58,165 nucleotides of DNA. Source: Gammaproteobacteria bacterium. Lineage in GTDB: Bacteria; Pseudomonadota; Gammaproteobacteria; Pseudomonadales; Azotimanducaceae. Positions 36,088-43,579 of the stretch are shown one piece after another (the first letter of the stretch is position 1; each line of letters opens with the position of its first letter). The position numbers and the translations under genes were made by a program. The notes beneath the pieces were generated by a model. That model did no database searches and was not told the DNA's origin. It saw only the letters and a program-made list of their open reading frames with translations. Location: NCBI GenBank assembly GCA_018647445.1, contig JABGTE010000117.1, forward strand, positions 1-58,165, given 5' to 3'.

Positions 36088-36765
36088 GTGATTCAATCAC
36101 AATTGCTAGATCCCGCCTGGCGCTCGCTCTTACTCAATGATGTGATGCTGGATCATCTGGCGGGACTCGATGAGTTCTTGGTCGCAACCCGCGTGGCGGG
36201 CACCACGGTTTATCCTGAGCCGGAACGTTTTTTCAGCGCGCTAAATGCCGTGCCGCCGTCGCGGGTGAAGGTTGTGATCCTCGGTCAAGATCCATATCAC
36301 AGTGAGGGTCTTGCCACTGGGTTTGCGTTTGCGGTGCCGCAATCCGTCAAGCCGCCGCCTTCTTTACGCAATGTTTTGAGCGAGGTTCAGCGCGACCTTG
36401 GACAGGGTGAGGGCCCTTCGTCGCAACACGATTTAATGCCTTGGGTTGAGCAAGGAGTATTGTTGCTCAATGCAGTGCTTAGTGTCTCGAAAGGGGTCGC
36501 GGGTTCCCATCACGGTCGAGGCTGGGAGTCTTTTACCGATGCTGTGATTGCGCACTTGGGTGCAAGGGCTGAGCCGACTGTTTTCATGTTTTGGGGAAAG
36601 GCTGCACAACGCAAGGCTTGCTTTGTGCAGCGAGATCACCACCTTGTTTTAACCGCGCCGCACCCATCGCCACTTTCGGTTTATCGCGGGTTTGCGGGCT
36701 GCGGCCATTTTTCTGAATGCAATCAGTTCTTGATGGATCAGGCTCAATCGCCCATCGATTGGTGA
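36088..36765 (+). CDS. ung: uracil-DNA glycosylase, family 1
   Basis: A 225-residue enzyme that removes uracil from DNA to start base-excision repair. The catalytic water-activating Asp68 is in GQDPYH (residues 67-71 region). The uracil-binding LLNAVLSV, the GSHHGRGWE loop, FWGKAAQ, and the HPSPLS leucine/histidine loop are all present. The start is GTG 36088, 3 bp after the lysS stop; no strong ribosome site, so coupling to lysS is likely. The 270 bp after it (36766-37035), before the convergent ygfZ, contain no supported feature. Confidence 0.95.
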   Translation: MIQSQLLDPAWRSLLLNDVMLDHLAGLDEFLVATRVAGTTVYPEPERFFSALNAVPPSRVKVVILGQDPYHSEGLATGFAFAVPQSVKPPPSLRNVLSEVQRDLGQGEGPSSQHDLMPWVEQGVLLLNAVLSVSKGVAGSHHGRGWESFTDAVIAHLGARAEPTVFMFWGKAAQRKACFVQRDHHLVLTAPHPSPLSVYRGFAGCGHFSECNQFLMDQAQSPIDW

Positions 36766-37035
36766 TATTGACCGCGTCCGAGTACCACCAAGCTTTGTAC
36801 GGCATGCTCGTGAATGTTGTTGGGCGCAGCGGACGGGCTCTAACAAGGGCTCTTTCGCGAGGAAACCGGCCACCGATTCAGTTACAGAGTATGATGGGAA
36901 GGGTCTCGTGTGGGCCGCGACCTGTTGACGCCCTTTTGGCACGGTTGTTGGGCGTAGGCTTGAGCAAGGGCCCGGAGGTTGTAAAGGGTATGAACGCGGG
37001 CCACGCTTTTGATCGATGCATTAGGCACTTTGGTC

Positions 37036-37875
37036 CTAAGACATTAAAACGAAGGGCCTTGACCGAATGGTTAAGGGTTGATCCAAGACATCCGCTTGAA
37101 TAATTACACTGCAATCGGTGGCAGCGCCCACGGCGGACGCGTTAATGACGTCGCCGCAAGGCTTGGCGGACCCGGCGTAGATCGAGTCGCCGGGTTGACA
37201 GGCGACTTCGGCGGAGCCAATCCGGAAAACAGTTTTTGTTTTACCGCGATAGTGGACTCGCGCAATGATTTCTTGGCCGAGGTAACACCCTTTCTGGAAA
37301 TCAATACCAGCGTTATCCGCCATGCCCAGCTCAAAGGGTTGATATTTTCCGGCTTGCGGTTGATTTATCCATGTTAGGCCGGCGTGGATCTCCTGGCGCT
37401 GCCAAGTGTCAAGGTCAGATGTTGCTTGGATGGGCGCGCTTGTCCAAAGTTCATAGGCCGTCGGTCTCTGAGGAATCTTAACAACGAGACCGGTAGTTTC
37501 GGGCAATGCCTCATCGCAGCCAAAACAGGCGATGTCTTCAGAGCGATCGATCAGGGTTACTTTCGAAAATACGGCATATTTGGCAAGGAAATCTCGAATA
37601 TAGGGCAGGCAGGAGCGTGACATACGCAGCAAAATGCTAGGCGCATCCGATGGCGTGAGCATATGCGCTGCATCAAGGCTTGCGACGAAGGTGGTTTCGA
37701 CGCGTCCTTGGATATTGGTAATGGCGCCGTAAAGGGCCTGGTTTTCCGTCAACTTCAGCAGATCGCAGGTACAATACCCTTGCAAAAATTTGACGGCATC
37801 ACGGCCTCTGATTTCAAGAATACCTTGGTCTGTTAGGGCGGTTACAGTCATAAAATGGTCTTCAAATTTAGGCAT
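37036..37875 (-). CDS. ygfZ: folate-binding Fe/S maturation protein YgfZ
   Basis: A 279-residue GcvT-like protein that supports repair or assembly of certain Fe/S enzymes using folate. The hallmark K-G-C-Y-x-G-Q-E motif is intact, with Cys197 in FQKGCYLGQE. The N-terminal domain shows GRDAVKFLQGYCTCDLLKL. It acts in the cytoplasm. The start at 37875 has no strong ribosome site; Met9 (37851) is an alternative. The gene is divergent from sdhE, which also serves a flavo-iron-sulfur enzyme and is a common neighbour. Confidence 0.92.
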   Translation of the reverse strand: MPKFEDHFMTVTALTDQGILEIRGRDAVKFLQGYCTCDLLKLTENQALYGAITNIQGRVETTFVASLDAAHMLTPSDAPSILLRMSRSCLPYIRDFLAKYAVFSKVTLIDRSEDIACFGCDEALPETTGLVVKIPQRPTAYELWTSAPIQATSDLDTWQRQEIHAGLTWINQPQAGKYQPFELGMADNAGIDFQKGCYLGQEIIARVHYRGKTKTVFRIGSAEVACQPGDSIYAGSAKPCGDVINASAVGAATDCSVIIQADVLDQPLTIRSRPFVLMS

Positions 37876-37946
37876 CCAGGATGGTGAGTGCTTTTAACAA
37901 GGTCGCAATATCACCCTGAGGATGAACCGGGTCACCAAAAGTTCGT

Positions 37947-37974
37947 AGATTAGAGGAAACCTAGGTTTTGTCAA
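37947..37974 (-). promoter_or_regulatory. candidate ygfZ promoter with palindrome in the spacer
   Basis: On the minus strand a consensus TTGACA (37974-37969) is followed by a 16-bp spacer and TAATCT (37952-37947), a weak -10. The perfect palindrome AAACCTAGGTTT (37957-37968) fills most of the spacer, a position typical of repressor operators. Confidence 0.35.
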
Positions 37975-38024
37975 AATTTTTGGTTAGCGGGCGTGCAAAG
38001 CATGGTTCTCAAAAGGCTGTCTCT

Positions 38025-38128
38025 GATCGTGGGATCGTGGGATCGTGGGATCGTGGGACCGTGGGACCGTGGGACCGTGGGATTGAAGGATCGAGGAATT
38101 GAGGAGTTGAGTGGTCGAGGGATCGAGC
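38025..38128. repeat. 13-copy 8-bp tandem repeat upstream of sdhE
   Basis: Units in order: GATCGTGG four times, GACCGTGG three times, then six diverged copies (GATTGAAG, GATCGAGG, AATTGAGG, AGTTGAGT, GGTCGAGG, GATCGAGC). Homogeneous copies at one end and decayed ones at the other suggest repeated slippage expansion. It ends 131 bp before the sdhE start. Confidence 0.92.
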
Positions 38129-38259
38129 TAAAAGCACGTGAGGTTGAACGGCGGTTAGTGCGTTCTCTGGGCTTTGCAGCCAGGCGCGGGTCGGTGATGC
38201 CAGAACGGTTTTGAGGTTGTGAAGAGAGTTCTGTACCGGATTAAATAAGGAGTGGATAA

Positions 38260-38514
38260 ATGTCGCGTACACCAGCAGAGTTGAACAGGATCCGATGGCG
38301 GTCCAGACGGGGTATGGCGGAGCTTGATATTTTATTTATTCCGTTTTTTGAGGAAGTGTTCCCCTTTTTGTCGGAAGCTAGGCAAAACGCGTTTGTCCGT
38401 ATGTTAACGGAAGAGGATCCTGAGCTTTGGGAATGGTTCAGCGAGCGAGCGATGCCTGAAGACCCGGAATATCTTGATTTGGTCACGGTGATTTTAGGGC
38501 GTCTGCAGCCCTGA
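38260..38514 (+). CDS. sdhE: FAD assembly factor SdhE
   Basis: An 84-residue helical protein that promotes covalent flavinylation of SdhA and FrdA. The family RGxxE motif is present as RRGMAELD near residues 17-23, followed by the conserved FxxLL-type and W-F pairs (LWEWFSERAMPEDPEY). AAGGAG (38247-38252) lies 7 nt before ATG. It is followed by the ygfX-like gene, its usual partner, after 20 bp. Confidence 0.94.
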   Translation: MSRTPAELNRIRWRSRRGMAELDILFIPFFEEVFPFLSEARQNAFVRMLTEEDPELWEWFSERAMPEDPEYLDLVTVILGRLQP

Positions 38515-38534
38515 AAAGCCTCCGTCATGAAGCG

Positions 38535-38972
38535 GTGATAGAACGAGACGTTAACGTGGGCCACGGCTTCGTGTTTGACCTTCAATTCAATCATGACCAA
38601 TGGCAGTTTCGGGCTGGCATGATTGGCTTGCTCGCAACCGTTATGGTTTTGCCGATGATCGATTTATCACAACCTTGGGTCGTGGTTGTTTGGCTGACAC
38701 TCTTTATTGTTCAAATCGTTCAAAGGATAGCTGCTGGGTTGCGAGGGCCTTCAGTGGCTGGCGTTTATTATGGACGGGAGTACCGCGTTCGATTCAAAGA
38801 TGGCTCTGTGGAAGCTTGTGCGCTGGTGTGCACAGCTATGCACCCAATTGGGTTTTTGTTGCGTCTGAGAACTGATTCTGCCAAGCAGTACACTGTACCT
38901 GTTCTAAAGGCGTACACCGAGCCTTGCGCGTATCGTCGCGCGAGCGTTTGGTTGCGGTTTTATCCGAAGTAA
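38535..38972 (+). CDS. YgfX-like membrane protein
   Basis: A 145-residue protein with two central membrane helices (about residues 28-45 and 48-66) and a C-terminal soluble beta-rich part (VYYGREYRVRFKDGSVEACAL). Size, topology and position straight after sdhE match YgfX, whose E. coli version was reported as a toxin partner (CptA) of SdhE; that role is not assumed here. The start is GTG 38535 with little ribosome-site support. Its 3' end overlaps the convergent nadB by 13 bp. Confidence 0.72.
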   Translation: MIERDVNVGHGFVFDLQFNHDQWQFRAGMIGLLATVMVLPMIDLSQPWVVVVWLTLFIVQIVQRIAAGLRGPSVAGVYYGREYRVRFKDGSVEACALVCTAMHPIGFLLRLRTDSAKQYTVPVLKAYTEPCAYRRASVWLRFYPK

Positions 38973-40573
38973 TTCGTTGGCATCAGAATGGTTTCAGTGG
39001 CGGCGCTGCTTTGTTCGGGGTGATCAAGGTTATAGTGCAGGCCGCGGCTTTCCTTTCGGCTCAAGGCGGACCGGACAATTAGTTCGGCAACTTGCGCGAG
39101 ATTTCGAAGTTCAAGCAGGTCTCGATTGATGGTGTGATGTGCGTAATAGTCGTTGATCTCTTGTTGTAATAATTGAATGCGCCGCTGGGCGCGTAAGAGC
39201 CTCCGATCAGATCGCACAATCCCAACATAGTCCCACATGAGTCGTCGAAGCTCTTCCCAATTATGGGCGAGGATGACGTCCTCCCGAGAGCGCGAGACCT
39301 GACTATCATCCCAGCGTGGAATGGGATTGACTGGCTGCTTTCGTTTAGGCATTTTTCGGATGGATTGGGCCGCTGCTCGACCAAAGACCATGCATTCGAG
39401 TAACGAATTACTGGCCATTCTATTAGCGCCATGCAATCCGGTATAGCTGACTTCCCCAATGGCATAAAGGTTTTTAATATCGGTTCGCCCGCTGAGATCT
39501 GTGATGACGCCGCCGCAGGTATAGTGCGCAGCGGGCACAATTGGGATCGGTGCTTGCGTTAAATCAAAGCCATGGCTAATGCATCGCTCGTAGATATTCG
39601 GGAAGTGGGATCGAATCAAATCATCATCTTTATGACTGATATCGAGTAGCACAAAGTCACAGCCCAAACGTTTCATTTCGAAATCGATCGCGCGGGCTAC
39701 GATATCCCGAGATGCGAGTTCGCCTCTCGGGTCAAAGTTCTCCATAAAAGGTGTGCCGTCAGGGAGTAGGAGCCGGGCGCCTTCCCCTCGAAGTGCTTCT
39801 GAGATTAAGAAAGATTTGGCCGTCGGATGGTAAAGGCAGGTGGGGTGGAATTGATTGAACTCAAGGTTTGCGACGCGACACCCAGCGCGCCAAGCCATTG
39901 CGATCCCATCACCCGATGCCGTGTCGGGGTTGCTGGTATACAGATAAACTTTGCTGGCGCCACCGGTTGCTAGGACTAAGTTTTGACAGGACAGCGTCTG
40001 AGTCTCGGCGGTTTTTAGGTTTAAGGTGTGGACGCCACAACAATATTTCGACGATTCTCCCAACTGATCACTGGTAACCAGGTCAATCGCGATTTGGTCC
40101 GTAAAGAACTCAACACCTTTGCGTTCACTGAGCGCCTCAGCGAGTCGTTCGGTGATTTCGCGGCCGGTGGCGTCGGCTGCATGAATTACCCGGCGATGGG
40201 TGTGACCGCCTTCTTGTGTTAAGTGAAACTCTGAACGGCCACTATTGCTAACGCGGGTGTCAAAATTCACACCGAGCGTCACGAGCCAATCTATAATGCC
40301 AGGGCTTTGTTCTACTACGAAAGCCACGGTCTCCGGGTTACACAGGCCGTCCCCTGCAACGAGCGTATCATCAATGTGCGCGGCAATGCTGTCATATTCA
40401 TCGAGTACCGCGGCAACGCCGCCTTGAGCGTAGTAGCTAGAACCTTCAAGGGGTGCTTCTTTGCAAAGAATTGCGATGCGGTAGTCATCGGGTAAATGCA
40501 AGGCTAAGGTCATGCCGGCGGCACCGCTGCCAATGATAACAACGTCAAAATGATCTGTTTTAGGCGTGAGCAC
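38960..40573 (-). CDS. nadB: L-aspartate oxidase NadB
   Basis: A 537-residue flavoprotein that oxidises L-aspartate to iminoaspartate, the first step of de novo NAD synthesis. The FAD-binding VVIIGSGAAGMTLAL is at the N-terminus. The catalytic core has HxxTxEGGH-like LTQEGGHTHRRVIHA, an EALRGEGARLL arginine loop, and ACGG-type HYTCGGV. The C-terminal three-helix domain has DRRLLRAQRRI. nadB upstream of and divergent from rpoE is the gammaproteobacterial pattern. nadA and nadC are not nearby. Confidence 0.96.
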   Translation of the reverse strand: MLTPKTDHFDVVIIGSGAAGMTLALHLPDDYRIAILCKEAPLEGSSYYAQGGVAAVLDEYDSIAAHIDDTLVAGDGLCNPETVAFVVEQSPGIIDWLVTLGVNFDTRVSNSGRSEFHLTQEGGHTHRRVIHAADATGREITERLAEALSERKGVEFFTDQIAIDLVTSDQLGESSKYCCGVHTLNLKTAETQTLSCQNLVLATGGASKVYLYTSNPDTASGDGIAMAWRAGCRVANLEFNQFHPTCLYHPTAKSFLISEALRGEGARLLLPDGTPFMENFDPRGELASRDIVARAIDFEMKRLGCDFVLLDISHKDDDLIRSHFPNIYERCISHGFDLTQAPIPIVPAAHYTCGGVITDLSGRTDIKNLYAIGEVSYTGLHGANRMASNSLLECMVFGRAAAQSIRKMPKRKQPVNPIPRWDDSQVSRSREDVILAHNWEELRRLMWDYVGIVRSDRRLLRAQRRIQLLQQEINDYYAHHTINRDLLELRNLAQVAELIVRSALSRKESRGLHYNLDHPEQSSAATETILMPTNYFG

Positions 40574-40681
40574 TGGGGACGTCCTATTTGATTAACGTGA
40601 TTTCGGAGGTGCCGTAGCCGAACAGCGCCAGATCGATATTATCAATTCGGGCGACGGATTGTGTAAAATACGTCAAAACAC

Positions 40682-40708
40682 GAACCTAGATTGAAATGCG
40701 TGGTCTAA
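40682..40708 (+). promoter_or_regulatory. candidate sigma-E autoregulated promoter of rpoE
   Basis: GAACCT (40682-40687), a 16-bp spacer, and TCTAA (40704-40708) resemble the RpoE/AlgU consensus (GAACTT, N15-17, TCxAA/TCTGA). The site lies 40 bp upstream of the rpoE start. A TAAAAT at 40664-40669 could be a separate housekeeping -10, but lacks a -35. Confidence 0.45.
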
Positions 40709-40747
40709 AGGTTTACTCAAGTGTCGCGGTAAGGGATAGAGTTTGTT

Positions 40748-41323
40748 TTGAAATCTGAGCACGAATCTGACCAGCGGCTGGTTGTAAGAGCCCAGCAAGG
40801 GGACAAACGTGCCTTCGATGTTTTGGTTTTGAAATACCAGCAACGAATTGCAAGCGTGGTGTCGCGCTATCTTCGAGATCAGGATGAAGTCGCTGATGTG
40901 ACTCAAGAGGCCTTTATCAAAGCCTATCGCGCACTGGCGAATTTCCGGGGTGACGCCCAGTTCTATACTTGGCTTTATCGAATCGCGATCAATACGGCAA
41001 AAAACCACCTCGTTGCTAAATCTCGACGGCCGCCGAATACGGATAAAGACATTAACGATGGGGAATTTTCCGAGAATTCAGTTGTCCTAGAGGCTGAGGA
41101 TCAACCTGAAGCATTGTTGGCGCGGGATCAATTGCAAGCTGTCATTTTAGCTGCGGTGGATGATTTGCAGGAGGATTTGAGAACGGCCCTCATGCTACGA
41201 GAGTTTGATGGGCTCAGTTATGAAGAAATTGCCGAGATAATGGCTTGTCCCGTTGGTACGGTGCGGTCAAGAATCTTTAGAGCCAGGGAAACGATCGAGA
41301 AAAAAATGCACCAGATGGGTTAA
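40748..41323 (+). CDS. rpoE: RNA polymerase sigma-E factor (RpoE/AlgU)
   Basis: A 191-residue ECF sigma factor for the envelope-stress response. Region 2 has DVTQEAFIKAYRALANFRGDAQFYTWLYRIAINTAKN; region 4 has LREFDGLSYEEIAEIMACPVGTVRSRIFRARE, nearly identical to E. coli RpoE. It is held inactive by RseA, encoded next. The start is TTG 40748 (MKSEHESDQRLV...), with AGAG 6 nt before it and AAGGGA further up. No ATG or GTG fits the conserved N-terminus. A sigma-E-like promoter lies upstream. Confidence 0.96.
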   Translation: MKSEHESDQRLVVRAQQGDKRAFDVLVLKYQQRIASVVSRYLRDQDEVADVTQEAFIKAYRALANFRGDAQFYTWLYRIAINTAKNHLVAKSRRPPNTDKDINDGEFSENSVVLEAEDQPEALLARDQLQAVILAAVDDLQEDLRTALMLREFDGLSYEEIAEIMACPVGTVRSRIFRARETIEKKMHQMG

Positions 41324-41378
41324 CCCGGTTTATAAACGTGGAAAAAGGGCCCCAGTGAGGGCGACAGTGAGAAAATCC

Positions 41379-41429
41379 GGTTAGAAAAGAAACGCCTAGA
41401 ATATAATGGTTAGAAAGCGCGGTTAGAAA
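41379..41429. repeat. three GGTTAGAAA repeats before rseA
   Basis: GGTTAGAAA occurs at 41379-41387, 41408-41416 and 41421-41429 in the unusually purine-rich 156-bp gap between rpoE and rseA. A TATAAT (41402-41407) sits between the first two copies, without a good -35. This could be an internal promoter or a site affecting the sigma/anti-sigma ratio, or just low-complexity sequence. Confidence 0.4.
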
Positions 41430-41479
41430 GAGCGGGAAAAAAGAGCGGCTAGTCAGATTAGTTAGAATTAAGGCCTTTT

Positions 41480-42088
41480 ATGAACAGTGATGAAAAAGCA
41501 ACCCTGTCGGCATTGATAGATGGCGAGTCAGAATCACTCGAAGAACGTCGGTTTCTTCGGGATTTTGATCCTGCTTTGGCGATGGAGGCGGCTCAAAGCT
41601 GGCAGTTGATCGGGCGGGTACTTCGAGGGGGGCAAGATTTCGATGCTGATCTGGCTGGACAGCAAGCGCTGTTTTGTCGAATTCAAGCCGAGATTGCTGC
41701 TGAACCCGATTTGGCTGTGGTCCCCGAGAAGAAGACTGCGACCATCGGTCGTCCTTGGATCTATGGGCTCGCGGCCTCTGTTCTGATTGTTGCGCTTGCG
41801 GCTTTTATTGTGCCAAGCCTGCAGGCCCCGACGCCAGCACTTGGGCCGAACGAGGCTTCTGTGAAGGCGCCTGGTGATCAGGGTCAAAGTGTAGCCTTGG
41901 CAGCTTTTAATACGATGGACACAAGTGAGGTTGCGTTTGATGAGATGCGTGCCAACCCAGATTTAAAAGCGCTAGATGATGTCGGACGTGCGCAATTGCG
42001 AGCCTATCTGAAGCAACACGATGAATTATCGCAATTGGGTTCTAGGCAAGTCTTCGTCAATTACCCGCCGTCTACTTCTTCAAATTAA
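41480..42088 (+). CDS. rseA: anti-sigma-E factor RseA (MucA)
   Basis: A 202-residue single-pass inner-membrane protein. The N-terminal cytoplasmic domain (MNSDEKATLSALIDGESESLEERRFL...) sequesters RpoE. One membrane helix is near residues 93-112 (YGLAASVLIVALAAFIV). The periplasmic part (about 113-202) is where RseB binds and where DegS/AlgW would cut. Sequence conservation is low outside the N-terminus, as usual, so the call rests on the start motif, topology and position. The gap of 156 bp from rpoE is large for this operon. Confidence 0.92.
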   Translation: MNSDEKATLSALIDGESESLEERRFLRDFDPALAMEAAQSWQLIGRVLRGGQDFDADLAGQQALFCRIQAEIAAEPDLAVVPEKKTATIGRPWIYGLAASVLIVALAAFIVPSLQAPTPALGPNEASVKAPGDQGQSVALAAFNTMDTSEVAFDEMRANPDLKALDDVGRAQLRAYLKQHDELSQLGSRQVFVNYPPSTSSN

Positions 42089-42106
42089 CCTGCAAGGTCT
42101 AATGAG

Positions 42107-43123
42107 ATGGTAACGCTTGTTTTCAATCAGCTTTTGTCGAAACTGGGATTGGGTATCCTGGCCGCCAGTTTCGTCTGTTCAGCACTGGCCGAACAGACAG
42201 AAGTTGATGCGCAAAAGCCTGAAGAACAGTTTGAAAACAAGAAAACGGGGTCTAAAGCGTTGGGCGTTGAGAGCCCCGAGTATTGGTTAGAGAAAATGGC
42301 CTCGGCGCTCAGTGATGAAACATACGCGGGCACTTTTACCTACATTCGAGGTAAAGAATTCAACACAATGCGGATTGTTCACGATGCGTCAGGGGACGCG
42401 CCTCGCGAGGCAATCCTAAAGCTTAACGGGCCAAAGATTGATATCCGGCGCTCCCAAGATCAGATTATTTGCTATCACGACATTAGCGATCCGGGTGACC
42501 TTCGGCACCACGTGCTGCTTGGGCCGTTTAGTCAATCGTTTACGGCCTTGATCAGTGAGTCTAGCCATTTTTATCATATCGCGCTTCACGGCGAGGATCG
42601 TATCGCCGATCGGCGTGCAATCAGATTGTCTATTCAGCCGGTTAACGCGGATCGATTCGGATACTTACTCTGGCTTGATTACCAAACTGGGCTATTGCTC
42701 CAATCTCATTTGGTTGAGCGGGGCCGAGTAAAAGAGGTCTTCGCATTTTCCGACATTGATTTTATGCCGGATACGCAATCGCTGTTGACGGCGATTGATC
42801 CCGATCAAACGGTGAGCCACCGCTTAGCCGATGATTTTATCGATCAAAACACGAAACCCAGTTTTAAAGTGAAGTGGTTGCCTGACGGCTTTAAGGTCGT
42901 GCGTCAGTCCGGCAATCGGTTGCATTTTAGCGATGGGGTCGTAACTTTCTCGGTCTTTCTTGAGCCCCAGCGTGGGTTGCCGAATCTTGCCACTGAAGTC
43001 GAAGGGCGCACGATCGTGACCCGGGCATTAGGAAAAAGCAAGGGTCAGGTCACGATTATTGGCGGGTTACCGGTGACGACGGCCCAAAGACTCGCCGAGT
43101 CGGTGGAACCAATCTTATATTGA
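42107..43123 (+). CDS. rseB: periplasmic sigma-E regulator RseB (MucB)
   Basis: A 338-residue periplasmic protein that binds RseA and shields it from the site-1 protease until lipid or LPS signals arrive. The signal peptide is about residues 1-28 (LGLGILAASFVCSALA-EQ). The LolA-like N-terminal domain has YAGTFTYIRGKEFNTMRIVHD. A C-terminal domain follows with VKWLPDGFKVV and FSDGVVTFSVFLEP, both family hallmarks. It lies 18 bp after rseA. Confidence 0.94.
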   Translation: MVTLVFNQLLSKLGLGILAASFVCSALAEQTEVDAQKPEEQFENKKTGSKALGVESPEYWLEKMASALSDETYAGTFTYIRGKEFNTMRIVHDASGDAPREAILKLNGPKIDIRRSQDQIICYHDISDPGDLRHHVLLGPFSQSFTALISESSHFYHIALHGEDRIADRRAIRLSIQPVNADRFGYLLWLDYQTGLLLQSHLVERGRVKEVFAFSDIDFMPDTQSLLTAIDPDQTVSHRLADDFIDQNTKPSFKVKWLPDGFKVVRQSGNRLHFSDGVVTFSVFLEPQRGLPNLATEVEGRTIVTRALGKSKGQVTIIGGLPVTTAQRLAESVEPILY

Positions 43124-43183
43124 AGGTTAACCGTAATAAGATTGTTGTTTTTTGAAATCACGCAACAACCAAGGTAAGGGACC

Positions 43184-43579
43184 GTGACGTTAATTTTGAC
43201 GACCCCGGCACGGCTGGTCACTGATGAAAACAATTCGCGGTTTGCGGAGGTCGAGGTGGGCCGAGCTTGCTCGGGTTGCCACAAAGCCGGCTGCCAAGGA
43301 AAAACACACCGCATCCCGGTTGAATCATCGCTTAATGAGGGCCTTATTGGCGTTGACATCAAAGCACTAGACCTGGGGGTGCTGATGGTGAATTCTCTGG
43401 GATTGCCTTTAATGGGGTTGCTGCTCGGCGCTGGGCTCGGCCACTTTTGGGCGGTGCATGAAGGACTGCAACTGGGGTTGGCCATTGTAGGCATGGGCAT
43501 TGGTACCGTCAGTTGTCGAGCCTATGCGCAATCACTGATTCGAATTCGTAGGAGAGAGGCTTTATCGTGTTTGTCATAA
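43184..43579 (+). CDS. rseC: RseC (MucC) family membrane protein
   Basis: A 131-residue protein with an N-terminal cysteine cluster (CSGCHKAGC near residues 29-37) and two membrane helices (about 66-86 and 89-108), as in RseC. Family members are linked to SoxR reduction by the Rsx/Rnf complex and to sigma-E control. The start is GTG 43184 behind AAGG/AGGGA. Its 3' end overlaps mucD by 13 bp. Confidence 0.88.
   Translation: MTLILTTPARLVTDENNSRFAEVEVGRACSGCHKAGCQGKTHRIPVESSLNEGLIGVDIKALDLGVLMVNSLGLPLMGLLLGAGLGHFWAVHEGLQLGLAIVGMGIGTVSCRAYAQSLIRIRRREALSCLS

Larger units (their letters stand above)
37876..38259. other. 384-bp divergent intergenic region (ygfZ / sdhE)
   Basis: It holds a palindrome with a -35-like element facing ygfZ, then a 13-copy 8-bp tandem repeat, and finally the sdhE ribosome site. 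Two short open frames cross the repeat, one on each strand (37993-38214 and 38272-38009), but their sequences are just repeat translations and are not supported as genes. Confidence 0.6.

Noticed and set aside
36717-37103. 128-aa rightward frame after ung
   Set aside because: Overlaps the ends of ung and ygfZ, no ribosome site, Arg/Gly-rich composition typical of a shadow frame.
37993-38272. Short frames on both strands through the 8-bp repeat
   Set aside because: They translate the repeat into simple Trp-Asp-Arg-Gly or Pro-Arg-Ser-His patterns, known as a spurious product of such repeats.
39079-39540. 153-aa frame inside nadB on the same strand
   Set aside because: Shadow frame of nadB, whose full-length protein is clearly conserved.
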